Of a DNA stretch of 64,000 bases, positions 47,091-56,769 are shown piece after piece. The notes under the pieces were generated by a model, which was not told where the DNA came from, did not search any database, and was given only the letters and a program-made list of their open reading frames with translations. How positions within the stretch are numbered: position 1 is the first letter of the stretch; every line of letters begins with the position of its first letter. The position numbers and the translations under genes are program-made. The DNA comes from Proluteimonas luteida (GTDB lineage Bacteria; Pseudomonadota; Gammaproteobacteria; Xanthomonadales; Xanthomonadaceae), in assembly GCF_021191695.1 (NCBI RefSeq), contig NZ_JAIWPT010000006.1, positions 62,001-126,000 on the forward strand. Reading direction: 5' to 3'.

Positions 47091-47887
47091 GCGCCGCCGC
47101 CCAAGACGACGACACGCTCGCCGGGCGCCTGTGGCAGGCGCAGGCACAGCGCGCGCCGTGCGCGCCGCTGCGCGCGGCGTTCGAAGGCCTGGACACGGAC
47201 GCGAAGGCCGCGCGCGCCTACGCGGTGCAGCAGGTCAACATCGCGCGCCGGCTGCAGGCCGGCCGCCGCGTGGTCGGGCGCAAGATCGGCCTGACCTCGC
47301 CGGCGGTACAGGCGCAGCTGGGTGTCGACCGCCCGGACTTCGGCACCCTGCTCGACGATATGGCGGTGGTCGACGGCGAACCGATCGACACCGGCCGCCT
47401 GCTGCAGCCCAAGGCCGAGGCCGAGATCGCGCTGGTGCTCGAGCGCGATCTCGCGCACGAGCGCCACACCGTGGCCGACCTGGTCGGCGCGACCGCCTAT
47501 GCGCTGGCGGCGATCGAGATCGTCGACAGCCGCATCGCCGGCTGGGACATCCGCTTCGAGGATACCGTCGCCGACAACGCCTCCTCGGCACTGTTCGTGC
47601 TCGGGACCAGGCCGGTAGCGCTGTCGCGGCTCGACCTGGCCGGCGCGGCGATGCGCATGACCTGCGGCGACGCGCTGGTCTCGGAAGGCCGCGGTGCAGC
47701 GTGCCTGGGCAACCCGCTCAACGCCGCGCGCTGGCTGGCCGACACCCTGGTGCGCACCGGCACTCCGCTGCGCGCCGGCGACATCGTGCTGACCGGCGCG
47801 CTCGGCCCGATGGCCGCGGTGCAGGCCGGCCAGACCTACACCGCGTACATCGACGGCTTCGCGCCGGTACGCGCGATCTTCGACTGA
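47087..47887 (+). CDS. mhpD: 2-Hydroxypenta-2,4-dienoate hydratase
   Basis: 266 residues from [19 protein letters not shown]. MhpD/CmtF/TodG family: [66 protein letters not shown], and a C-terminal [14 protein letters not shown]. It adds water to give 4-hydroxy-2-oxovalerate, using a divalent metal. Lower meta pathway, coupled to the hydrolase. Confidence 0.93.
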   Translation: MSAAAQDDDTLAGRLWQAQAQRAPCAPLRAAFEGLDTDAKAARAYAVQQVNIARRLQAGRRVVGRKIGLTSPAVQAQLGVDRPDFGTLLDDMAVVDGEPIDTGRLLQPKAEAEIALVLERDLAHERHTVADLVGATAYALAAIEIVDSRIAGWDIRFEDTVADNASSALFVLGTRPVALSRLDLAGAAMRMTCGDALVSEGRGAACLGNPLNAARWLADTLVRTGTPLRAGDIVLTGALGPMAAVQAGQTYTAYIDGFAPVRAIFD

Positions 47888-47900
47888 AGGGAACGGCGAT

Positions 47901-48842
47901 ATGGACGACAACGACACGACCGCGGTGGCGATCATCGGATCGGGCAACATCGGCACCGACCTGATGATCAAGATCCTGCGCCAGGCGCGGCACCTGCGCA
48001 TGGGGGCCTTCGTCGGCATCGATCCCGGGTCCGACGGCCTCGCGCGGGCCGCGCGGCTCGGCGTGCCGACGGTCTCCGACGGCATCGACGGACTGCTCGC
48101 GCATCCGGACTTCGGCACGATCGGGATCGTGTTCGACGCCACCAGCGCCGGTGCGCATGCGCATCACGAGGAAAAGCTGCGGCCGCACGGCGTGCGCCTG
48201 ATCGACCTGACGCCCGCGGCGCTCGGCCCGTTCGTGGTGCCGGCGGTCAACCTCGACCAGCATCTGGACGCACCGAACCTCAACATGGTCACCTGCGGCG
48301 GCCAGGCGACGATCCCGATGGTGCACGCGGTCGCGCGCGCGGCACCGGTCGAGTACGCCGAGATCGTCGCCAGCATCGCCAGCCGCTCGGCGGGGCCGGG
48401 CACCCGCGCCAACATCGACGAGTTCACCGAGACCACATCGAACGCGATCGTCCGCGTCGGCGGCGCGCGCCGCGGCAAGGCAATCATCGTGCTCAATCCG
48501 GCCGAGCCGCCGCTGATCATGCGCGACACCGTCTACTGCCTGGTCGCCGCCGACGCCGACCGTGATGCGATCGCCGACTCGGTCGCGCGCATGGCCGCCG
48601 AGGTCGCCGGCTACGTGCCCGGCTACCGGCTCAAGCAAGCGGTGCAGTTCGATACCTTCGAAGGCCGCATGCCGCAGGAACCCCAGGCGCCGACCGCCGG
48701 CCGGCTCAAGGTCTCGATCTTCCTCGAGGTCGAGGGCGCCGGTCACTACCTGCCGAGCTACGCCGGCAATCTCGACATCATGACCAGCGCCGCGCTGGCC
48801 ACGGCCGAGCGGATCGCCGCCGGCCGGGCCCTGGCGGCATGA
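47901..48842 (+). CDS. mhpF: Acetaldehyde dehydrogenase (acylating)
   Basis: 313 residues from [23 protein letters not shown]-binding motif at the start, catalytic Cys in [16 protein letters not shown], and the family C-terminus [24 protein letters not shown]. It makes acetyl-CoA from acetaldehyde passed through a channel from the aldolase encoded just downstream (ATGA overlap). Confidence 0.95.
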   Translation: MDDNDTTAVAIIGSGNIGTDLMIKILRQARHLRMGAFVGIDPGSDGLARAARLGVPTVSDGIDGLLAHPDFGTIGIVFDATSAGAHAHHEEKLRPHGVRLIDLTPAALGPFVVPAVNLDQHLDAPNLNMVTCGGQATIPMVHAVARAAPVEYAEIVASIASRSAGPGTRANIDEFTETTSNAIVRVGGARRGKAIIVLNPAEPPLIMRDTVYCLVAADADRDAIADSVARMAAEVAGYVPGYRLKQAVQFDTFEGRMPQEPQAPTAGRLKVSIFLEVEGAGHYLPSYAGNLDIMTSAALATAERIAAGRALAA

Positions 48843-49909
48843 CGGAGGTGCGCATGTTCGACCTGGGCAAGAAGATCCACGTTTCCGACGTGACCCTGCG
48901 CGACGGCATGCATGCCATCCGCCACCAGTACGGTATCGACGACGTGGCGCGGATCGCCGCCGCGCTCGATGCCGCTGGCGTCGACAGCATCGAGGTCGCG
49001 CACGGCGACGGTCTGCAGGGCTCGAGCTTCAACTACGGCTTCGGCGCGCACACCGACCTGGAATGGATCGAATGCGCCGCATCGGTGGTCAAGCGGGCCA
49101 GGATCGCCACGCTGCTGCTGCCGGGCATTGGCACCGTGCACGACCTGGACGCTGCGCATGCCGCCGGCGCCAGCGTGGTGCGCGTGGCCACGCACTGCAC
49201 CGAGGCCGACATCTCGCGCCAGCACATCGAGCACGCCCGCAGGCTGGGCATGGACACGGTCGGCTTCCTGATGATGAGCCACATGACCACGCCGCAGGCG
49301 CTGGCCGCCGAGGCGAAGAAGATGGAGTCCTACGGCGCGCAATGCGTCTACGTCGTCGATTCGGGCGGCGCGATGAACATGTACGACGTCGCCGACCGCT
49401 TCAAGGCGCTCAAGGACGCGCTCGACCCGACGACGCAGACCGGCATGCACGCGCACCACAACCTGTCGCTGGGCGTGGCCAATTCGCTGGTCGCGCTCGA
49501 GCACGGCTGCGACCGCATCGACGCCAGCCTGACCGGCATGGGCGCCGGCGCCGGCAATGCGCCATTGGAGGTGTTCATTGCCGCCGCCGACCGCCTCGGC
49601 CTCGACCACGGCTGTGACGTGCGCGCGCTGATCGACGCCGCCGAGGACATCGTGCGCCCGCTGCAGGAACGTCCGGTGCGCGTCGACCGCGAGACGCTCG
49701 CGCTCGGCTACGCGGGCGTCTACTCGAGCTTCCTCCGCCACACCGAGGCGGCCGCGGCGAAGTATGGCCTCAGTGCCTTCGACATCCTGGTCGAGCTGGG
49801 ACGACGACGCATGGTCGGCGGCCAGGAGGACATGATCGTCGACGTTGCGCTGGACCTGTTGCGCAACACGGCGCCCATCGCCACGCCGGCCGCAGTCGCC
49901 GCACCGTGA
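48839..49909 (+). CDS. mhpE: 4-Hydroxy-2-oxovalerate aldolase
   Basis: 356 residues from [26 protein letters not shown]. DmpG/MhpE family: [59 protein letters not shown] with the metal histidines, and [15 protein letters not shown]. It splits 4-hydroxy-2-oxovalerate into pyruvate and acetaldehyde. It ends the coupled lower pathway. A small GGGCCG-CGTT-CGGCCC hairpin follows at 49961-49976. Confidence 0.96.
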   Translation: MTEVRMFDLGKKIHVSDVTLRDGMHAIRHQYGIDDVARIAAALDAAGVDSIEVAHGDGLQGSSFNYGFGAHTDLEWIECAASVVKRARIATLLLPGIGTVHDLDAAHAAGASVVRVATHCTEADISRQHIEHARRLGMDTVGFLMMSHMTTPQALAAEAKKMESYGAQCVYVVDSGGAMNMYDVADRFKALKDALDPTTQTGMHAHHNLSLGVANSLVALEHGCDRIDASLTGMGAGAGNAPLEVFIAAADRLGLDHGCDVRALIDAAEDIVRPLQERPVRVDRETLALGYAGVYSSFLRHTEAAAAKYGLSAFDILVELGRRRMVGGQEDMIVDVALDLLRNTAPIATPAAVAAP

Positions 49910-50115
49910 CCGGATTCGCGCGGAGGCCGGCATGTGCGTCGGCCCCGTCTCCCAGCCACCGGGCCGCGTTCGGCCCCGAAGCGAGGCCGACACCATGACC
50001 CGAGCCACAGACAGCAGCTGACTGCCCGCTGCAACGCCATTCCGCCGCCTCCCCCACGTGCGGCCCATTCCGGACCAAACGAACGGACCCGCAGCCCGGG
50101 ACCGAGGGGAACGTC

Positions 50116-51576
50116 ATGCCGAAAAAAAGCCCGATCCACGCCACGTCGTCACGTCTGTCCGCCGCGTTGCTGCTCGCCCTGGCCAGCGGGGCAACGGCCG
50201 CTGCCGATCCACCGCCGGCCAATGCCGAGGTCGCCATCGCGCCGGTATCCGAACCGCCGCCGGCACCGCTGGTCCACATGATCCCGTGGCTCAACGACTA
50301 CAGCTATCTCGCCGATCCCGCCAAGCGCAGCGGTGCCGGCTGGGAGAAGCTCAGCTACATCCCGCTTGGCCGGGACCCGGCGACCTACCTGACCGTCGGG
50401 GGCGAGCTGCGCTACTACGCGCAGTACTGGGAGCATGTCACCCTGGGCATCCGCCCGGACGACCGAAACGACTCGATCCAGCAGCGCGTGCGGCTGTACG
50501 GCGACCTGCACGTGGGCCGCAACTTCCGCGCCTTCCTCGAACTCGGCGACAACTGGGAGTTCGGCGCCGAGTTTCCGACGCCGAGCAACTTCGACGCCGT
50601 CGACATCCAGCAGGCCTTCGTCGACGCGAGCTTCGCCGTCGGCGACGGCAACCGCCTGACGCTGCGTCCGGGCCGGTTCGTGATGCCGCTGGGCAACGGC
50701 ATCATGGTCGGCACCCGCGACGGCACCGCGGTGCGCTACACCTACGACGGCCTGCAGGCGATGTTCACCACCGCGGCTGGAAGCAGCGTCAATGTGTTCG
50801 CGACCCGGCCGACCAAGGTCGAGCGCGGCAGTTTCGACGACAGTCCCGACAGTTCGCGCGACTTCAGTGGCGTGTACTTCAGCCGCCCCACCGGCAAGGG
50901 CAGCGGCTGGGACCTGTACCACTACAACGTCGGCCACGACCAGGTCGCGTTTCCCGGCCTGGTCGGTCCGCAGCGCAGGCGCAGCTTCGGCGCGCGCGTG
51001 TTCGGCAGGCCCGGCAACTGGGACTACGACCTCGAAGGCGTGATCCAGACCGGCACGTTCGCCGGCGAGGATATCCGCGCCTGGGGCATCATCAGCAATG
51101 CCGGCTACACCTTCAGCGATGCCAGGTTCGCGCCGAGGCTGGGCGCGCGGTTCAACGCCTTCAGCGGCGACGACGATCCGGGCCGCGGCAGGCTCGGCAC
51201 GTTCGAGGCACCGTTCCCGCGGACCGCGCTGCACAACGATGCGGGCGTGTTCGTCTTCATGAACCTGATCAACATCGCGCCGACGGTCAGTTTCCAGTTC
51301 ACCGACCGCATCCGCGCCAGCGCCGGGGTCACCGGCCTATGGCGCGAAAGCACCGCCGACGACATCTACTACGGCGGCACCGGCCGGCCGCTGGCCAGCG
51401 TGCCGACCCGCGACCGGCATGTGGCGACCAGCGTCGACCTGCAGGCCGACTGGCAGGTCAACCGCAACTTCAACATGCATCTCTACGGCTCGCACATCCG
51501 CGCCGGCGATGCGCTGGTCGCGGCCGGCGGCGAGAGCACCAACTATGTCGGCTTCTGGGCCCAGTACAGATTCTGA
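50116..51576 (+). CDS. Outer-membrane porin, alginate-export (AlgE/Alginate_exp) family
   Basis: 486 residues from MPKKSPIHATSSRLSAALLL, signal peptide cut near GATAAA, then a proline-rich lead. The barrel domain has YLTVGGELRYYAQYWEHV, GDLHVGRNFRAFLELGDNW, LRPGRFVMPLGNGIMVGTRD, and the C-terminal aromatic end FWAQYRF. Such barrels accompany hydrophobic or aromatic substrate operons. Here it probably admits the aromatic acid across the outer membrane. It is 206 bases after the aldolase gene, perhaps on the same transcript. Confidence 0.85.
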   Translation: MPKKSPIHATSSRLSAALLLALASGATAAADPPPANAEVAIAPVSEPPPAPLVHMIPWLNDYSYLADPAKRSGAGWEKLSYIPLGRDPATYLTVGGELRYYAQYWEHVTLGIRPDDRNDSIQQRVRLYGDLHVGRNFRAFLELGDNWEFGAEFPTPSNFDAVDIQQAFVDASFAVGDGNRLTLRPGRFVMPLGNGIMVGTRDGTAVRYTYDGLQAMFTTAAGSSVNVFATRPTKVERGSFDDSPDSSRDFSGVYFSRPTGKGSGWDLYHYNVGHDQVAFPGLVGPQRRRSFGARVFGRPGNWDYDLEGVIQTGTFAGEDIRAWGIISNAGYTFSDARFAPRLGARFNAFSGDDDPGRGRLGTFEAPFPRTALHNDAGVFVFMNLINIAPTVSFQFTDRIRASAGVTGLWRESTADDIYYGGTGRPLASVPTRDRHVATSVDLQADWQVNRNFNMHLYGSHIRAGDALVAAGGESTNYVGFWAQYRF

Positions 51577-51644
51577 GGAAGCCGGACAACGGCGGCCGCG
51601 TCCCATGCAGCTGCGGTCCGCGCGACCGTACAGGAGCAACCTCC

Positions 51645-52499
51645 ATGAAACTCGCACGTTTCATCCACGACGGCGCCCCGGCCGCGATCGGTGTGGTGCG
51701 CGAAGACGGCATCGTGCCGCTCGATGCCGGACTGGCGCCGGACGGCGACATGTCCCGGCTGATCGCCGGGTGGCCGTCGCTGCGCGCGCCGGTCGAGGCC
51801 CGCGCACGCAGCGGCAGCGCGGTCGCGTTGTCCGCGGTGCGTCTGCTGGCGCCGGTCGCGGCGCCATCGAAGATCCTGGCGATCGGCCTGAACTATGCCG
51901 ACCACATCGCCGAGACCGGCATGCAGGTGCCTGCGGAACCGCTGTGGTTCGCCAAGATGCCCAACGCCGTCAACGGCCCGTTCGATCCGGTGCAGGTGCC
52001 GAAGGTGTCGACCCAGCTCGACCACGAAGTGGAACTGGTCGCCGTCATCGGCCGCGGCGGGCGCCACATCAGCTGCGAGGAGGCGCCGTCGCGCGTGTTC
52101 GGCTACTGCGTCGGCAATGACGTGTCGGTGCGCGACTGGCAGCTCAGGACCACGCAATGGGTCGTGGGCAAGTCGTTCGACGGGCATGCGCCGATCGGCC
52201 CGTGGATCGTGACCGCCGACGAACTGCCGGATCCGCATTCGCTCGACATCCGTTGCCGGGTGGATGGCGAACTGCGCCAGTCGTCGAACACGGGCCGCCT
52301 CGTATTCGATATCTGGGCGCAGCTGGCCCACCTGAGCCAGGCGATGACGCTGCAGGCCGGCGATCTGCTGTTCACCGGAACGCCGGGCGGTGTCGGTGTC
52401 GCCGAACGTCCGCCACGCTGGCTGCGCCCCGGTCAGCGGGTGCGCTGCGAGATCGACGGCATCGGATCGATCGAGAATCCGGTCTCTGGCGAGGAATGA
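51645..52499 (+). CDS. Fumarylacetoacetate hydrolase-family enzyme
   Basis: 284 residues from MKLARFIHDGAPAAIGVVRE, ribosome site CAGGAG. FAH family: KILAIGLNYADHIAETG, the metal-binding Glu in QLDHEVELVAVIGRGG, GYCVGNDVSVRDWQ, GPWIVTADEL, and LQAGDLLFTGTPGGVG. Members hydrolyse or decarboxylate acylpyruvates and related keto acids. It may clear a side product of the aromatic pathway. It is the last gene of the block before ntrB; its exact substrate is unknown. Confidence 0.9.
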   Translation: MKLARFIHDGAPAAIGVVREDGIVPLDAGLAPDGDMSRLIAGWPSLRAPVEARARSGSAVALSAVRLLAPVAAPSKILAIGLNYADHIAETGMQVPAEPLWFAKMPNAVNGPFDPVQVPKVSTQLDHEVELVAVIGRGGRHISCEEAPSRVFGYCVGNDVSVRDWQLRTTQWVVGKSFDGHAPIGPWIVTADELPDPHSLDIRCRVDGELRQSSNTGRLVFDIWAQLAHLSQAMTLQAGDLLFTGTPGGVGVAERPPRWLRPGQRVRCEIDGIGSIENPVSGEE

Positions 52500-52522
52500 A
52501 AGGCGAAGCGCGGCACCCGAAA

Positions 52523-52539
52523 TGCACTACATTGGTGCA
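52523..52539 (+). promoter_or_regulatory. NtrC-binding site abutting the ntrB start
   Basis: TGCACTACATTGGTGCA is a full match to the NtrC consensus dyad and shares its left half and centre with site 1 of glnA. It ends at the base before the ATG at 52540. NtrC bound here would block transcription of ntrBC, i.e. autorepression. Confidence 0.9.
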
Positions 52540-53615
52540 ATGTTCGACAGCACCGCGCTCGCCCGCTCCTTCGATGGCCTGACCACGCCACTGGTCTGGG
52601 CGCGCCTGGACGGGCGCGTGGCCGACTGCAACCTGGCGTTCGCGCGCTGGCTCGGGGTCAGCCGCAAGCGCCTGCTGGAGCAGCCGCTGGCGGCGCTGGA
52701 AGTCGACGGCGAGGCGCTGCGGCACGCGCTGCGGTACTTCGGCGATGCCGCCGACACGCCGCTGCGGATCCGCCGCCTGGCGCTGGCGTTCCTCGGCGGC
52801 GAGCCGCGGTTCGCCGATGCCTGGCTGTCGCGTGACGGCGACCATGTGCTGCTGGAGGCGCATCCGGTCGACGAATTCCCCGGTGCCGACCCGACCCAGG
52901 CGATGCCGCTGGCGCTGTCGGCCGCGTTCCGCGGGCTGGCCCACGAGCTGCGCAACCCGATGGCGGGGCTCAAGGGCGCCGCGCAGCTGCTGGCGCGCCG
53001 GGTCGGCGACGCCGATTCGCGCGAGCTGGTGGCGCTGGTCGAGACCGAGGTCGACCGCCTCGGCGCGCTGGTCGACCAGTTGCTGTCGCCGCAGCCGCCG
53101 CAGCCGCACCGGTCGCTGAACATCCATGTCGTGCTCGAGCAGGTATTGCGGCTGGCCGAGGCCGACGCCGGCTGGGCGGTGCGCATGATCCGCGACTACG
53201 ACCCCAGCCTGCCGGAACTGCCGGGCGACGCCGACCGGCTGGTGCAGGCGATCTGGAACCTCGTGCGCAACGCGATCCAGGCCGGCGCGGCCAACGTCAC
53301 CCTGCGCACCCGCGCGGCGGTGCAGGTGCGCATCGGCGACCAGATCCACGCGATGGTGCTGCGGCTGGAGGTCGTCGACGACGGCCGCGGCGTGCCCGAG
53401 GACATGGTCGAGCAGATCTTCCTGCCGCTGGTGTCCGGCCGTCCGGACGGCAGCGGCCTGGGCCTGGCGATGGCGCAGCAGGTCGCGCGCGAGCACCGCG
53501 GCGCGCTGGTCTACCGCTCGCGCAGCGGACATACGGTGTTCACCCTGCAGCTGCCGTTCCCGGCGGAAGACGAAGACGATGCGGCGCCGGCGGCCGTGCC
53601 CGCGGAGACCGCACG

Positions 53616-53619
<4 letters not shown>
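52540..53619 (+). CDS. ntrB: Nitrogen regulation sensor kinase NtrB (GlnL)
   Basis: 359 residues from MFDSTALARSFDGLTTPLVW. An in-frame ATG at 52522 (MHYIGA) would add six residues encoded by the NtrC box itself, and neither start has a strong ribosome site. PAS domain at about 10-110 (LVWARLDGRVADCNLAFARWLG), H-box LAHELRNPMAGLKGAAQLL, N-box IWNLVRNAIQAG, DDGRGVPED and SGLGLAMAQQVAREH. Soluble. It phosphorylates or dephosphorylates NtrC as directed by PII. The stop overlaps the ntrC start (ATGA). Confidence 0.95.
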
Positions 53620-55040
<1,421 letters not shown>

Positions 55041-55094
55041 GCGGCGCGCCGGTCTTCATCGTGGGCTGGAATACGAGGCGCTAAGCTGCCCGCC

Positions 55095-55748
55095 ATGATC
55101 GCGCCGGCCTCCCGTCCCCGTTCCGCTCCCCGTGTTCCGCGCCGCCTGTCGTGCGCGCTGCTGGTCGCCTCGGCCGTGCTGGCCGGCTGCGCCAGCGGCC
55201 CGCGTCCTGCATCGCCGGAATCCCCGCCCGCCGCCGCGCCCGCGCCGCTGGCGCAGTCCGGCACCGCGGCGTCCGCGACCGCGAACCTCGCCTCGGCGTC
55301 CGGCACCCTGGTCAGCGGCCGGCTGATCCTGCGCCCGGATGCCGGCGGCGTCCGCGTGCGCGGCGAGATTGGCGGTCTGGTGCGCAACGGTACCCACAAC
55401 CTGCGCGTGCACGCGCGCGGCGACTGCAGCGCGGTCGATGCGGCCAGCGCCGGGCCCGAGTTCGACCCGCAGCGCGGCGCGACCGCATCGTTGCCCGACA
55501 CCGGCGACCGCGGCCGCATCGTCGCCGACAGCCGTGGCGTCGCCACCGTCGACCTGCTGCTGCCCGGCGCGGTGCTCGGCGGCGGCGCCGGCAACGACAT
55601 TGCCGGCCGCGCGCTGCTGGTGATCGGCGCGACACCCGGTGCGATCAGCGCGCGCGTCGCCTGCGGGGTGATCCGGGCCGATCCGGTCCGCAACGACGCC
55701 AATCCCCCCGGCACGACGGCGCCCGTGGCGCCGGCGGCCACTCCGTGA
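55095..55748 (+). CDS. SodC-like lipoprotein lacking most metal ligands
   Basis: 217 residues from MIAPASRPRSAPRVPRRLSC; lipoprotein signal ending AVLAGC. The fold follows Cu,Zn superoxide dismutase (LRVHARGDCSAVDAASAGPEFDP, NDIAGRALLVIGATPG, RVACGVIRADP). Compared with the downstream gene, HVHEHGDC has become RVHARGDC and GGHFNP has become GPEFDP. The H-x2-H-A-G-D zinc region is missing and the late copper His in VIVH is LVIG. So it cannot bind copper and zinc normally. It is either structural or redox-dead with a new role, or decaying, although the frame is intact. The duplicate lies 47 bases upstream of the intact gene. Confidence 0.8.
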   Translation: MIAPASRPRSAPRVPRRLSCALLVASAVLAGCASGPRPASPESPPAAAPAPLAQSGTAASATANLASASGTLVSGRLILRPDAGGVRVRGEIGGLVRNGTHNLRVHARGDCSAVDAASAGPEFDPQRGATASLPDTGDRGRIVADSRGVATVDLLLPGAVLGGGAGNDIAGRALLVIGATPGAISARVACGVIRADPVRNDANPPGTTAPVAPAATP

Positions 55749-55795
55749 CCGGTCCCTGCCGGTCGCGCCATCCGCACGAAGTCCAGGAGAGTCCC

Positions 55796-56386
55796 ATGAC
55801 CAAGACCCGTCTCGCGCTGCTGACGCCGGCACTGCTCGCACTCGCCGCCTGCGGCGCCAACAACGATGCCCCAGGCGGCACCAGTCCCGCCGTCGAGGCC
55901 GACCGTGCCGCCGAGGTACCGGCCCCGCCCGCGGCGCCTGCCGCCACCGCTACGGTGACCCTGGAGCCGACCGCCGGCAACCAGACCGCCGGCCAGCTGA
56001 CCTTCACCGATGTCGACGGCCGCATCGAGGTCACCGGCACCGTCACCGGCTTGGCGCCGGATTCCGAGCACGGCTTCCATGTCCACGAACACGGCGACTG
56101 CAGCGCGCCCGACGGCAGCAGCGCCGGCGGCCACTTCAACCCGGGCGGCAGCGAGCATGGCCGTGTCGGTCACGGTGCGCACCATGCCGGCGACAGCGAC
56201 AACATCAGTGCCGGCGCCGACGGCACCGCCCAGGTGCACAACTGGCTGGAAGGCGCGACGATCGGCGACGGTGCCCCGACCGATATCGTCGGCAAGGGTG
56301 TCATCGTCCACACCAAGTCCGACGACTACACCACGCAGCCGACCGGCGATGCCGGCGACCGCCTCGCCTGCGGCGTGATCCAGTAG
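55796..56386 (+). CDS. sodC: Cu,Zn superoxide dismutase lipoprotein
   Basis: 196 residues from MTKTRLALLTPALLALAACG (lipobox ALAAC), ribosome site CAGGAGA. All key ligands are seen: GFHVHEHGDCSAPDGSSAGGHFNP, the HHAGD segment, and the late His in GVIVHTKSDDY, plus the disulfide Cys pair (GDC and ACGVIQ). It removes superoxide in the periplasm at the outer membrane. A linker of about 45 residues rich in Pro/Ala precedes the domain. Confidence 0.95.
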   Translation: MTKTRLALLTPALLALAACGANNDAPGGTSPAVEADRAAEVPAPPAAPAATATVTLEPTAGNQTAGQLTFTDVDGRIEVTGTVTGLAPDSEHGFHVHEHGDCSAPDGSSAGGHFNPGGSEHGRVGHGAHHAGDSDNISAGADGTAQVHNWLEGATIGDGAPTDIVGKGVIVHTKSDDYTTQPTGDAGDRLACGVIQ

Positions 56387-56547
56387 GAGATTCGGTCTTC
56401 CGCGTCCGCGCGGAAGACACCGCCGTCCCTCTCCCGCGATCGGGACGACGATGTGCGGCTTGCGAGCCACTGGCGCGCGCAGCGGAGTGCCGTGCGCGCT
56501 GCGCACGGCCCGGGGCGGAGCCGGTGAGGGCGATGTCCCGGACGTGC

Positions 56548-56571
56548 GTAGGTCGGGCCCACGCGCCCGAC
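56548..56571 (+). repeat. Dispersed 24-base palindromic element
   Basis: GTAGGTCGGGCCC-ACGCGCCCGAC, a variant of the element at 8046 and 10054; it forms an inverted pair with the next copy. Confidence 0.7.
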
Positions 56572-56621
56572 GCGCGAGTCGCCCTCCCGGCCGCCATCCC
56601 CATGGCGCGTCGATTCCCTGC

Positions 56622-56645
56622 GTCGGGGGCGTGGCCCCGACCTAC
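56622..56645 (-). repeat. Dispersed 24-base palindromic element, inverted copy
   Basis: On the minus strand GTAGGTCGGGGCC-ACGCCCCCGAC, identical to the copies at 8046 and 10054. Confidence 0.72.
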
Positions 56646-56657
56646 GGGCTCCATGCT

Positions 56658-56685
56658 CGTCATTCCCGCCTTCACGGGAATGACG
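56658..56685. repeat. CGTCATTCCCG palindrome
   Basis: CGTCATTCCCG-CCTTCA-CGGGAATGACG, an 11-bp perfect stem of the kind widely scattered in proteobacterial intergenic DNA. Confidence 0.7.
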
Positions 56686-56769
56686 GACTTGTTCAAGGGA
56701 TCCCCAAGTCCGCGTCATAACAACGGGATTTTGTGGGGAGAGCTCAGGTCAAGAGCGCCCTGCGCTCCG

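Larger units (their letters stand above)
56387..56769. other. Intergenic region rich in palindromic repeats
   Basis: 383 bases without a gene between sodC and the converging unknown gene. It holds a GTAGGAG beginning at the sodC stop, two 24-base dispersed elements in opposite orientation, and a 28-base perfect-stem palindrome. It could fold into one large structure and probably terminates both genes. Confidence 0.6.

Noticed and set aside
50006..50030. A third CymR-type operator before the porin gene
   Set aside because: Only the left half ACAGACAG is present; the right half does not match.
55095..55748. Calling the first SodC-like gene a pseudogene
   Set aside because: The frame, lipoprotein signal and core fold are intact; loss of ligands alone does not show it is dead.
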